Shown here piece by piece: positions 21,558 through 47,786 of a DNA stretch of 60,000 nt. The stretch's first letter is position 1. Each line of letters begins with the position of its first letter. Origin of the DNA: Membranipora membranacea (taxonomy: Eukaryota; Bryozoa; Gymnolaemata; Cheilostomatida; Membraniporidae); contig OU612069.1 of assembly GCA_914767715.1 (NCBI GenBank), positions 7,504,001 to 7,564,000 on the forward strand. The letters are read 5' to 3'. The notes below the pieces were generated by a model. The model saw only the letters and a list, made by a program, of their open reading frames with translations. It was not told the DNA's origin and made no database searches. Both the position numbers and the translations under genes were made by a program.

Positions 21558-24500
21558 TACACCCTCCCTGATGACAGCAACATCAAGACTTCAGACCTAG
21601 AATAGCCCTAAGGAGGGACTCAGGAGTCCTTGATTGAATGTAGCCTACTCACTGTAACACTAACTATTGATAGAAATACTATACATAAACATATGGCAAA
21701 TACGTTAGCAGATCAATCATCTGCAAGACAGTTACCCATAACTCATGTCATACAAATTCCGAATAGAACAAATTCTCACTTACATGTACATCTGTGAAGT
21801 CTGGACAGTACGAAAAATAGAAAATTTGTTACAACAACAACAGTTACCATGCTGTATCCGGTGTAGACTGAGACTCTTTTCAATTCATAAGATATATGCT
21901 GTCTGGCTTTTGAAACCCCCACACTCTAGTTGATTACAAGGTCCACTGGCGCCAGACTGTCTGGCCCCTAATTTGTATCACTACTCTGAAATTAACACAC
22001 TTTGACTTTGTTCACTTCACAAGATTTGTTGATAAAATACTAATTTCGGAGTTAAAATTGAGGATTCTTATTCTCAAATGTATTAAGATTTGATTCATTA
22101 TTTATAATTGGTAATCTGGGAAGGTGAAAAGAGCATTTATAGGTTTGCGCATCAATATCCTGGGCAAATCACTAAAGTGCAATGAGATGAAGTGATTCAC
22201 TCATTTTGCCAAATTTATCAACCCAAAAAAACAGTGAATGTGCTGCATAATAGACTGTAGTGACTGACAATAGCAAATGAAATCCAATTGTGACTCAGTG
22301 TTAAAGGTCACACTCTTGTGATTGGTGTAACAGATTGAGATTGCTCAAAAAGTGTTTGGTAAGTCATAAAAGTTGCTTGCTGAAATTTTTTTCATTTCAT
22401 TTCTTTATTTTTATATATATATTTCTGTAAATTCACAATTATTGTTGTTTGTTGATCACTCATGGTGTGGCGGTGGTGGATTGTATTGATGTTGATCCAG
22501 TGGCTGTGTTTATTGAGTGGAATCCAGTCATGTATACATTATAATAATCATTATAACTTGGTTTGTTTGTTTCACATTGGCCTGAATCATTTTTTTATTC
22601 ATAAATTTTGTAAATGGGACTAACCTAACTCTAAGACTAAGTTAGTTAAAGTTAGTGTAGTCGTTCTGTTCTGAGATAGTCAGCTGACAACAGAGTAGTA
22701 GTGTAATACTTACTCCATTTGCCTGAGTCTTACTAGACCTAGTAAAGTGAGGACGATAATAATTTACATGAATGACACTGTGACCGTCTGTCTGATCACC
22801 AGGAACCCTGTTTGTGTACGAGTTAAAAAAAAGAACAAACGGTACTTGGTACTTGCCGGCATGATCACCGCTTCATAGATTTGAATGCTCAGGTAATGTG
22901 GCACTCTGTTTGTATGTAATCCGTTCCAAGTTCAGGATACCGGTTTCACCACCATGGTGAGAGTCAGGGTTTGCAAGCCAGTGGGACAGAGTAGTTCGGC
23001 CTGTGGTGCCTGTACCTACTCTGTAGGCTTCTACAAAGAATTTAGAGGCTCCCAAGCAAACCAATGCCAGATGGTGATGGAATTCATTTAGTTAATGGAC
23101 CAGATTGGAGGAGAAAATGTATCGCTACAGTCACATGGGCTGCTACTACTATCTATCAAGTTAGGCTTCCAAACCATCAATTGAAATCCATTTCTTTTGA
23201 TTCTGACCATGTATGTTTGATGGTAGAATATACATATTTTTGTGCGTTTGAGCAGATAGGGTTCTCTCAAATAATCAAAATTAACGATCTTGTGATGTGC
23301 TTTCCAAGAGGACAATGAGTCATCACCTAAGCTACGTGATGATTTGGTTCCATATGTATGTCATTGTAGATCTAAACTGATGCGAACTTTTACAATATCT
23401 TACCCAATTCGGTCTAAAGGGCATAATGACTAGGAAGGTTTGGCTCACCTTGATCCCTGATGATATTAACATATTTCTCATCTTTAGGGTATTTCCAGCA
23501 GCCTTTGCTGGAAAATCAAGTTGGTGGAGTCTAGCGTGTTGCAAAGTGGTTCAATGCATAGCTTTCTGGGACATCAATATCCGTTTAGTTTCATTTGATC
23601 GTTGCTCTTTGTTCATCAAGTAGCCTATATACTTGGGATTCAGCTATTTTTCGTTATTTTGTCATACATTTTTAGATTTCACAATGGTAGCAGGTTGTTC
23701 TTAATTTGAATAGCAGATTTCAATTTAGTGCCCTAGCTCCATTCATATATGGTGGGGTCAGTAGAAGAATTATTTGTTTTTTTTGCTGATTGTTTGGATA
23801 GGAGTGAGAAACAAGGAAGAATTAATTATACCACACTTGCGCTGATATATGCAAATATGGTGGTGGTCTCTATTCATAGAATCCAAGTTGGTAATATTCA
23901 TTCTGTGAGATTTGGAATCATGATCATGCACTCCGTACATTACTGGTGATGGTAGCCATCTTCAAGCCATTGCTATGGATATCAGATTCAAGATTCAGCT
24001 CTATTTAAATTCACGGCTGAAAATTATCGTGGTGTCTCGTTCCTCTTGCTCCATGTAATGCAATACCTCTGATGCCGTTACTAAAAAAGACCCATGAACC
24101 ACAAAATTTTCATATCTTCACTTTTGGTTGAAAGTCCTACAGACAGACCATTGTATATGCTGCAAATATGTTGCTGCCAGGTGGCTTGGAATCTATAGCA
24201 TTGATATGATTTCTAACCAAAATGCCCAAGTTTAGCTGATTGCTAGTCGACACTGTTGCTGATGTGATTCAGTCCATGTGCTCACGAAGTAAGGATATAT
24301 CAGGTCGACTGGCACAGATTAATTACTTGTCTCATGATCTCGCTGGTCTCAGATTTGGTATGCATGTCATGATTATTTTCAACTAAAAGCTAGTGGTGTC
24401 TCACCATGAAGCCAGGAGTTGCCAGTTCAGTAACCTTAGACATGGTCAAAAGATTCTGTCAATACATAAGGCTTAACTACGTTGGTACCCTACACTCCTC

Positions 24501-27500
24501 AAGTGAATTCTGAAAGAACAGCCACGTTTGAGTTGTAGTCTGGGTTATCGTTTCGTTATAACTTTTTTAAAGTCATTATAATATAATTTCTTAAAAATAG
24601 ATGTTGGAGGTTTTATGCTCAATTGTTTCTCTTCATGTGCAAACTATTTAAATATTCTCAGCAAAGGACTCCCTCTAAGCACAAGACCTGAGTACTTTGA
24701 AAGAAGGGGATATCACCGCAATTTCTTGCTAATTTTAGCGATTGAGATCACCCAGGTTTTGCCACCTTGTAGCAGAGGCAAAATTTTCTATGTTTGCTAC
24801 AGTGAGCATACTAGCTGCATTGCGTATGATGTGTAATATTGCCCTGGGAGTCTGTCAAGACTTTTATTTGAGTGGATTAGACTGTATGTCGGCATCTGTG
24901 TTTTGATTTGAGACTAGATTTTTATAGATTTCTTTGTATGAAATTATTTGAACAATCAATGAATAAGGGAGCCTACTTCACTTTGAACATTGTGTACTTT
25001 CTTGTGTCTCTTTATGGCTGAGATCTTGTAATTCTATTGTTTTGCCACTTTGTGAGTTGCCTTGTAATCTTAAATCCTCAAGACTCATGAAGTGATGATT
25101 AATTTTTATTTCACTGACCATAAAAGTGTGGATGATAGTATTTGACAGTTTGAATGCCAGCCATTTCTATTATTCAGCAGATATATTTGTGTGGATGCAC
25201 AATTATGAGTATCATTTATGATTTGCCTCAATTTCATAACATCAGCAAATGGACAGGTTGCTACTAGATCAAGTTGAATTCAACTGCCTGCATTCCAGTT
25301 GCTCCATGCCACTGGTCAAGCCGCAGATGACCAGTGGACCGGCAGCAACTCCCAATGGTCTAGGTTGCTACTGACCAACAGTCACTTGATGCCCCGACCT
25401 TCTGGCCCCACCGGTCACACATCTGGATTATGACATTAATAAATCATTTATCATATTTCCAATAGTGTCGGTGACATTTGAAGTGGCCTACATGAGTCAT
25501 CAATCTTATGGAAGAAGCACACTCTACCCTTTTGTCTGTCAGATTTTGCTAACATTGTTCAGCGTGTAATTTGAAAGTTAATGATCAGTTAGAGCTTACA
25601 GACTGTCTGCAGCATTATCAACGGTTACTGTTGGAGACATGCTTGTATTTAAGGTATGCAACATACAGTCAGGGTGTATGCAGTTTCCTGGTTCCGTGCT
25701 GTCTGGATCTGATGATCAATCAGACCCTATATCACTGTATTAATGTAGTGATTATGAACAGCAGTTCTCAAACGCATTTCATTTAAGCATTTCATTTGGC
25801 GCTGTGCAAGATAATGCCCTGAATTTATGTCCTATGTGCACTGTTGAGCACTTTGGATACAAATTGTACCCAATTAAAGAACTACAGTGCTTTCTTCCAA
25901 GCTTGGGTACTCTACACTTTTTGGTGAGAGACTGTTGGGGGTACTAGGTGTTGTCCCACATACAACCCCCAACATGCATCTTGAGCGCAAAAGCTATCCA
26001 CACTGATACTCATTAGTGGCACTTAATGATGTTTCATTAGTGATTCTGTGATCTATTTGAGCTAGTTTTTGGGAGTTTTTTTTAGAGATTGTAGCTCATG
26101 ATTTCATTGTTTGACTCTTCGTTCATTGTTGATTGCTTAGGGTGGTGTCAGGGTATTCCACCCTAATCTGTTCTTTGACCACAATTTCATCCTCAATGTC
26201 TGTCTGATTTTCATATCTGCACAGCTGGACTATTGTTTTAATATCTTTATCTTGACTGTCAGGGTTTGGTTATTGCCACCAGGTCTTGCCCTGTGTTTAT
26301 GAGTTGACCTTGCCCTTTGTGAGCTCGCTTCAGTTTAAGACTAGGCCGCTGTCACATTTAGACAGGCTTACATAATGTCACGGCATACTCTTGATGCTCT
26401 GAGATGAGCACCTAGAAAAAGTTTGTCGGCCTGGAATGATTTAATTTCCTCTCGACATCGTGTGAGGTTTGTCGCTCAAAATCACCTGAAGACGTGATTA
26501 GGGAATTACTCAATGGGCTGCAGGAATTTCATTTCCTTGCAAAGCATGGCTTTTGTTTAGACGGCTGAGCGTTTTGTGTTGGCTTGAGGCTAGACACTAC
26601 ACCTGGGACCTTAATACTTCCAGATTTAGCTGCCAGTAGCTGCCAAGAATAAGACCAGTGTGTGTGACCTGATCTGAAAGTGACCTAGACATGTTTTATG
26701 GATAGTGTTGGTTTGCCACAAGTCTGGTTATTGCGGTGATCAACTAATTGGCCCACTTTCTTCTTGTTCCTGTTGTTGAGAAAAGGCAATGTTCTGCTGG
26801 AACTTCATAGGACTTCTTGGTTTCATGGAGATCTAGCTGCCCGTAGCATCTTGATTTTTTGTTGTTTCTCTACGACTGCACTTCGCTGAGTTTGTGCTCA
26901 TCACCTTGCTTCCTTTGTACAGGAGCTCATTATAAGCTTTTTATTTGATAACCATCTCACATTATAATCCCTTACTTCAATGGCTTTGTCATAAAGAGTT
27001 TTAACTTTGGCTGCAGGCTATCACTCATTCTTTTTAGCTCGGTGCAAAACGATAAATTTACACCATTAGCCAACTATGTCACTGTTTGGTGCAATAAAAA
27101 GCTTCAGTTTACAAATGGATTTTAGAGTTGGAAGTATTTCAACGCTATTTGATGCTGTCCTCTTTGGCATTCTGCAAATAGTCTGATGTGTTCTGTAAAG
27201 GGATTCTGTGTAGCTAGTTTAGTTTAGTCTAGTTGATTGTTCTGACAGATTTGAGTATTGACAGATTATTCTTGCAGGCTTTTAAATTTGTCATTTTTTG
27301 CCTTTTTAATCTGATATGCCAAGGATTGGTGGACTGCAGCTGTTTGTGATTCACCATTAACCGAGTTGCAGGATCAGTAAGCTCTTCTATTGTTGACAGC
27401 TCTGTTGAATAGGGAGGGGGAAGACCATCCATTGACCACGCACAAGTCAGCTAGGCCCTTCCAGATCTTGCAGCATTGATAATCATGAGCTGCGGTTCGT

Positions 27501-28062
27501 GGTGTGGATGATGGTGATTACTACCGTATCACCCCTATAGCTTGTTTGAGGAGGACACATTATCATCTAAAAGAATATATAAATCTTTTGGCGGAAAAGT
27601 TCTGTGTTGACTGTAAACAAAGTTGGAACATTTAATACTATTAAGACTTACAGTTGTAATTTCATTTTCTCACTGCACAAACCACAGAACAACAGTCCCA
27701 GCAAATCATCACCCTCTTGGTCTTTCAATTAGACAAGACCGCTCCCAAATCGTTCACTCAGAATGCGGATAGTTCCATCAATGAGTGAACGATGCTTGAA
27801 CGAGACCCTAGCAGCTATCACTCACTCATTGCGTGAGCAATCTGACTGCAACTATGGCTTTTTTTAATTTAAAGACCCCTGGTAATATGATTTAGGCTGT
27901 GACTACACACGCCGTATTTTCCATCGGGCACTTTCAGTACGATCAGTGGCACTTTCAGTACGATAAGGATTGGGCAGCTAATTTCATGTTTCCTAATGCT
28001 ATGGAAAATAGGGCATGTGTAGCCAGACTTTTAAGCTAGGCTGGTAGTATAAAACTTATTTT

Positions 28063-41585
<13,523 letters not shown>

Positions 41586-41600
<15 letters not shown>

Positions 41601-41665
41601 TGATATACTATTGCATGTATATCTCTGATCGATAGAGAGTGAATTAATTCACTTAGCTTGAGTGC
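41586..41665. mobile_element. CACACTGAT-family MITE, fragment
   Basis: CACACTGATGACGTGATATA then TTGCATGTATATCTCTGATC matches one TIR of the family in inverted orientation. It truncates the last 150-bp repeat. Confidence 0.6.
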
Positions 41666-41896
41666 AGCTGAAATTCAGTATTAAGAAGACGTATGGATGA
41701 TTACCCAAACTCTTGGATATAAACTTATCATTTACTCATTCTTTGTTAGAATATTCTAATTTATATTTAGAAAATCTTATATCACCTTTTAACAGTTTTA
41801 GAAGAGCATTTAGCACATGTTTTTGACAAGAAAAGTGACATCGAAACTGTGTATTGCTAGCCTAAGCTCAGAAAAGAGAACTAATAATGCGGAGCT

Positions 41897-42603
41897 CGGT
41901 AACTGTAAATTGCTGAACAGGCTGAACAGCTGAACAGAATTTCTCAGACTAATATTATTTTTTGTATTATTTTCAGTGGCTGACTATAACTTCTCAAACA
42001 CATTCCTCTCAGCCAAATGATTTAATGAGTATAATGAATTAATCCTAAGTTCCTGCTGGCACCTAAAATATTTGTTTTAGAGCATCACTGATATATATTA
42101 CACGAACGTGGGGTACATATCTAACCCTTAGGAGGCGTATGGCTATTTCATGTGTGGTTGCTGGACAGCATTTCTCATCTTTAAATGGTCCACAAGTTCA
42201 GAATCTGTTATAGCTGACACTCGTAAACTTTTGTCAAGCAGCGCTTGCCTGAGTTTTATAAATGAGGGAAAACAAATGAAGCAATTAATCTACCAAATCT
42301 GAAAATTTTAGGAAACAAGAAACACTATTCAGCACAATGCCATCCTTTCATCTAGGCAGTCTTTACAAGCTTTGTTGGGGGGGGGGGGTGGGTGTTGTTG
42401 GTTCCTTCCATCCATTCACTAAGTGTAACACCCAAATACTTACTGTGGATAAGATAATAGAAAGAAACAAAGGCAATTGCAAACTTAATATAAGTATTCA
42501 GCAGAATATAAGGAGTTGTCCAGGCTTGTACATAATTAGTAGTCTGAGAAATTCTGTTCAGCTGTTCAGCATGTTCGGCCTGTTCAGCAATTTACAGTTA
42601 CCG
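41897..42603. mobile_element. 707-bp TIR element downstream of Smad
   Basis: The left end CGGTAACTGTAAATTGCTGA then ACAGGCTGAACAGCTGAACA is mirrored at the right end (GCTGTTCAGC... and CAGCAATTTACAGTTACCG). TIRs are about 50 bases with direct GCTGAACAG sub-repeats. Internal sequence is AT-rich with a G run near 42378. No target duplication was clear and no transposase is visible. Confidence 0.65.
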
Positions 42604-42843
42604 CATCAAGTTACTTAGTTCAAAGTTTGACTGTGATTGATGTGTCTGTAATCTGACAAAGTCCAAACAACATGTGTATGTATGTGTACTTTTATTTTAC
42701 AGCCTGTATGATTAAGAAGGAGCATTTTAGAGATTAACCAGAGATAAGCCATAGGAATGATATGCAATCAACACCAGGCTGAGTTAATCTTTGATCACTG
42801 TAAACCTCAACATGTATCAGGATTGCATTGGTAAGACAGTGGC

Positions 42844-45811
42844 TGGTTCACTTAGCTGGATTTAAGATGCTGAGACTTCGCCAAGTTAGAGTATTTTCCA
42901 ATGAACAACGAGAGGTCAAGGAGATCTTATACACAATAATAATGCTGTCGCACAGCTCATCTCCTAGTCCTGCCACATCTCACTGTAAGTGCTTCATCTA
43001 CCCTTGTAACATGGCTGTAGTATGTAGATGATAAATCAATGTCAAGCTGTGGACTTCAGTTGGTATTCAATACTGTTGATGGTGATACCTAGAGAGTTTT
43101 TGCGGTATCAGATAAATGAACAAACTTCAGCAGGGTGCTTGGTCACTGGGTGCAGGCCCCAGGGAACTGAAAAGAAGGTTCATTGCGTAAGGCAGTCCTC
43201 GCACCCTGCTATACTCTGCTTAAATCTATCAATAGTAACAAGATCGAATGATTCACAGTGTATTGTGCTTTTAATTTTCAGGTACATCGAATATAATATG
43301 CATAACAGCGACAGGTATTCTGGCTCGTAGTCATATTGATCCAACTTTTTTGGGTCAAACCAAACGCCTATCCTTACTCCAACTTTGGATTGATTGATTG
43401 GTTTATTTGTCACTCACATATAAGTATGTTGCGAAATTTGTTGCTTGATACACTGCTGTCCACATAGAGCAAAGAAAAAAATACGTGAAAAAAAGCTGAC
43501 ATCTCATCGTGGATTTGGTTATAATAATATTATTGAGGGATAAAATCATGTTGCTTAAAAAACTGTCTTTCCCCCAAGAAGATCGATATTTTAATGTCCT
43601 GAATCTTCCTGATGGAAGCTTTGGTAAAAATTCATTCATAAAATGTTCATCATCATGTATGTAATTTAGTATCAGGTTTTTAGTTCAATTATCTATAATG
43701 GCATCAAGGACACTTATGTTTTGAATATTCAGATTATTAGCGTCTTTGAAAAACTTTCTCAGTCGTTTCTTATCTTTAGCATAAATAGAGGTGAACAAAA
43801 TAGGCAGACAGATGTAGGAGAGTGATAGCAAGTCCTTGGGTGAACTACAGATATCAGGGAGTATGTATGATCAGGGAGTTGGGGACACAATATAACATTT
43901 GTCCCAAACTCCCTGGTATGATTGTATCAGACATATGGGTTGTCCTACCATAGTTCTTGTAAACACGGCTCCAAGTTCTCTCAGCAAAAATCAATCTTTC
44001 TCCCAAGGTAGTCTGGTCACTTGGCTCAATTAGACAATTCGTGCACAAGGCATTTACTCAGAATGCATAGGTATAGTTCTATCTATGAGAGAGTGATTTG
44101 GGGACGAGACCTAAGTAGGGCACCTAAGCTGTTTTTTATTCAAAGAACTTTCAGTCACTGTTGACAAATTCGCATCTATCTATACGTTATTCTGTAGACT
44201 TTCCTAGGCATAGTATAATTATTATTATGCTTAAAATACGTTACACAAAACAGATAATGAAAAAAGAAATAAAGGAACCATTTATGTCAGCTTCTCATCA
44301 ACAAACAAACATGGTATGTAAGAAAAAAAAATTTAAATCCGACCAGAGAGAAAACTTTGAAATAATTTGGTACCCACTTACAGATTACAGTTGTCAAGTC
44401 AGTTCACCGATGTCTTTGTTGTCTATTAGAACTCACGATTGATTTGAATAAGCTTATCAGTGGCACTTTGGGCATTTACAATTCAAATGTGCTTGACTGG
44501 TTGAGTTCCTAAACTGAAAACCTGACCCACAAGCAATTAAAAAATGCATAGATACTAAGACCAAGGAGTTAGACTTATGTAAAGAGGTCATTTGACCTTC
44601 TTTGTGGCACTACGTTGCAGACTCGTATCTCATAGTTGATCGGCAAGTTGTTTGTCGGCATATTGATGATCCAGATGACTTTATTTCCAACAATATTATG
44701 ATAGACCACTGGGCCATAGGCTGGTTTTAATTTTGTTGTCATCACCTTGTCTTCAACCGTTCTGAAAAGGGAAAATGATAATTTGATCAATCAATGCAGA
44801 AACCATATGAGATGCTCAACTTTGAAAAAAAGTTTATATTCCTGTGTTAGCGATAGAACTATGAGGTCATTGAATGAAAGAATTGAACGTAATACGACTG
44901 TCAAACACTGCCACAGACCCAGACAGGTTTTGGATTAGGAGGACCATTGGGTCATAAATAGATAGTCTGCCAGTGAGGGTGCTACTGCTGCATCGTCAAC
45001 AACATTCCACCAATTCTTTGACTCCGATTCACTGTAACAATGACAAAAATTAACTATATACATACATACATACATAGATTCTACAGATTGGTCCAGGAGC
45101 TGTCTGTAGTGAAAGCAATGAACTAAACCTTAGTTCATTGATTGGTGAAAGGAGTACTCCTAGCTAGTCTTTGCCAGTCCTTGGTAAGATAGATATTGGT
45201 TGGTTGGGTGGTGACAACAATGAACTAAACTAAAGTTAGTTCATTGGTGACAATCAGAACAGTTCACATGACAGACACCTCTCCTCTGCATATATATTTT
45301 CCAAGGTGGCTCTATGTTGAGAGCGACTGATAGTGATAACATTAAAAAGGTCACCTTTCAGTGCTCAGGCCAGTGAGTGATCCTCTAACCTCAAAGTCAG
45401 GCCTAGGACCAAGGGCATGATGGGCATTATAAGACTCAGCTATCAAGATGGTGCAGACTTAGTTGTTAACAATCATACCTCCAAAACCCAATTTGACTCC
45501 AACTTTTTTTCCGACTGAGTAGTAGTCTGTGCATGTGCGAACTGTTGAGGCATACGTTCGTCTCTGCAGCATAGGGCTTGAACTAATTCACTAGTCTGAG
45601 TACCAAAATTGGGAAAACAATGGAAACCCATAATTTGGAAATATTTTGGCCTAAATGGAACACTTGTTTTGATATCTCATAACCTTGAACCCTGGGAGTT
45701 GCCTTTCTTGATGGAAGGCAGCGCCACCACTGCTGTGTTGCAGAGATAGACTAGTAGTGTCAGACTATTAAATTCATGAGTTGTGTTCTCATGGCTTTAA
45801 AATTTGAAACT
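42844..45811. repeat. Segmental duplication block A (first copy)
   Basis: Starts GGTTCACTTAGCTGGATTTA and aligns with 47787-49916 along its length. It contains about 0.4 kb (43388-43810) absent from the second copy. No gene recognised; the shared ORFs are short. Confidence 0.85.
43388..43810 (-). mobile_element. Insertion present only in block A copy 1 (possible non-LTR tail)
   Basis: The second copy lacks this stretch and joins its flanks directly. One end has TTGGATTGATTGATTGG, a short-period tail like those of some LINE 3' ends, and the minus strand holds a 78-codon ORF. No reverse-transcriptase motif is visible, so class is uncertain. Confidence 0.35.
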
Positions 45812-47786
45812 AGCCGAGCTGCGCCACACATAAACTGCCTCTAGCCGAGCTGCGCCACATGTAAATTGCATGTAGCCGAGCTGCGCCATTCCCAATTTAT
45901 TTTCACATGTGGCGCAGCTCGTCTGCCGTAGACACCCATATCATACCGTCAGAAGAAGTCTGGCTCACAAACTGCGTAAACTACATGAACACCAATACCA
46001 TACGCTACTCTCAGAACTCAGGTTAATCTCAGAAACAAACAAACTACACTGACGCCCATAGCATGAGCTACTGTCAAAACTCACGCTAATCTCACGAACA
46101 GCCTAAACCACACTGACGCCCATAGCATAAGCTACTGTCAGAACTCAGGCTAATCTCACAAACAGCCTAAACTTCACTGACGCCCATAGCATGAGCTACC
46201 GTCAGAACTCAGGCTAATCTCGCAGACAGCCTAAACTACACTGTAGCCCATAGCATAAGCTACTGTCAGAACTCAGGCTTATCTCACAAACAGCCTAAAC
46301 TACACTGGCGCCCATGGCATAAGCTAATATCAGAACTCAGGCTACTCTCACAAACAGCCTAAACTACACTGACGCCCATAGCATAAGCTACTGTCAGAAC
46401 TTAGGCTCATCTCACAAACAGCCTAAACTACACTGACGCCCATATCATTCCGTCAGAAGAAGTCGGGCTCACTAACTGTCTAAACTATACGGACACCAAT
46501 ACCATACGCTACTCTCAGAACTCAGGTTAATCTCACAAACAAACAAAATACACTGACGCCCATAGCATGAGCTACTGTCAGAACTCACGCTAATCTCACA
46601 AACAGCCTAAACCACACTGACACCCATAGCATGAGCTATTGTCAGAACTCACGCTAATCTCACAAACAGCCTATACCACACTGACGCCCATAGCATAAGC
46701 TACTGTCAGAACTCAGGCTAATCTCACAAACAAACAAACTACACTGACGCCCATAGCATGAGCTACTGTCAGAACTCACGCTAGTCTCACAAACAGCCTA
46801 AACCACACTGACGCCCATACCATACGCTACTGTCAGAACTCAGGCTTACCTCACGCACTGCCTTAACCGCACTGACATCCATGCCATACGGTCAGAAGAA
46901 GTCTGGCTCACAAACTGCCTAAACTACACTGACGCCCATATCATACTCTACTGTCAGAACTCAGGCTAACCCCACGCACTGCCTTAACCACAATGACACC
47001 AATATCATACTGTCAGAAGAATTTGGGATCACAAACAGCCTAAACTACACTGACACCCATATCATACTGTCAGAAGAAGTCTGGCTCACAAACTGCCTAA
47101 ACTACACTGACGCCCATATCATACGCTACTGTCAGAACTCAGGCTAACCTCACGCACTGCCTTAACCACACTGACACCAATATCATACTGTCAGAAGAAT
47201 TTGGGATCACAAACAGCCTAAACTACACTGACGCCCATAGCATAAGCTACTGTCAGAACTCAGGTTAATCTCACAAATAGCCTAAACTACACTGACGCCC
47301 ATAGCATGAGCTACTCTCAGAACTCACGCTAATCTCACAAACAGCCTAAACTACACGGACACCCATATCATACCGTCAGAAGAAGTCGGGCTCACTAACT
47401 GTCTAAACTATACGGACACCAATACCATACGCTACTCTCAGAACTCAGGCTAATCTCACAAACAAACAAACTACACTGACACCCATAGCATGAGCTACTG
47501 TCAGAACTCAGGCTACTCTAACAAACAGCCTTAACCACACTGGCGCCCAACGCATAAGCTACTGTCAGAACTCAGGCTAAGCTCACAAAGTGCCTAAACT
47601 ATACTGACGCCCATATCATACGCTACTTTCAGAACTCAGGCTAATCTCACGAACAAACTACACTGACACCCATAGCATGAGCTACTGTCAGAACTCAGGC
47701 TAATCTTACAAGCAGCCTAAACTACACTGACTACAGCAGCTCGGCTAGAGGCACTTTACATGTGGTGCAGCTCGGCTAGAGGCGAT
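45812..47786. mobile_element. TIR-bounded element filled with satellite
   Basis: The left end has three direct copies of TAGCCGAGCTGCGCCAC separated by CATGTAAATTGC-like spacers; the right end (47740-47786) has inverted copies (GCAGCTCGGCTAGAGGC twice). Between them are about 1.8 kb of 57/64-bp repeats. The same left end recurs at 49917. No transposase. This looks like a nonautonomous element with subterminal repeats whose centre has expanded as satellite. Confidence 0.7.
45930..47735 (+). repeat. 57/64-bp satellite array, forward
   Basis: Two related unit types: a 64-bp unit (CTACTGTCAGAACTCAGGCT, AATCTCACAAACAGCCTAAA, CTACACTGACGCCCATAGCA) and a roughly 57-bp unit with CCGTCAGAAGAAGTCTGGCT. 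They alternate irregularly. Short ORFs across the array are not genes. Confidence 0.93.

Noticed and set aside
22873-23949. Overlapping ORFs between PPCDC and Smad
   Set aside because: Several 60-84 codon ORFs overlap on both strands without shared frame, domain or splice signals; possibly old transposon sequence, but nothing specific can be shown.
45930-47735. CRISPR-like array of direct repeats with spacers
   Set aside because: Repeats are contiguous 57/64-bp satellite without unique spacers, in a eukaryotic genome with spliced genes.
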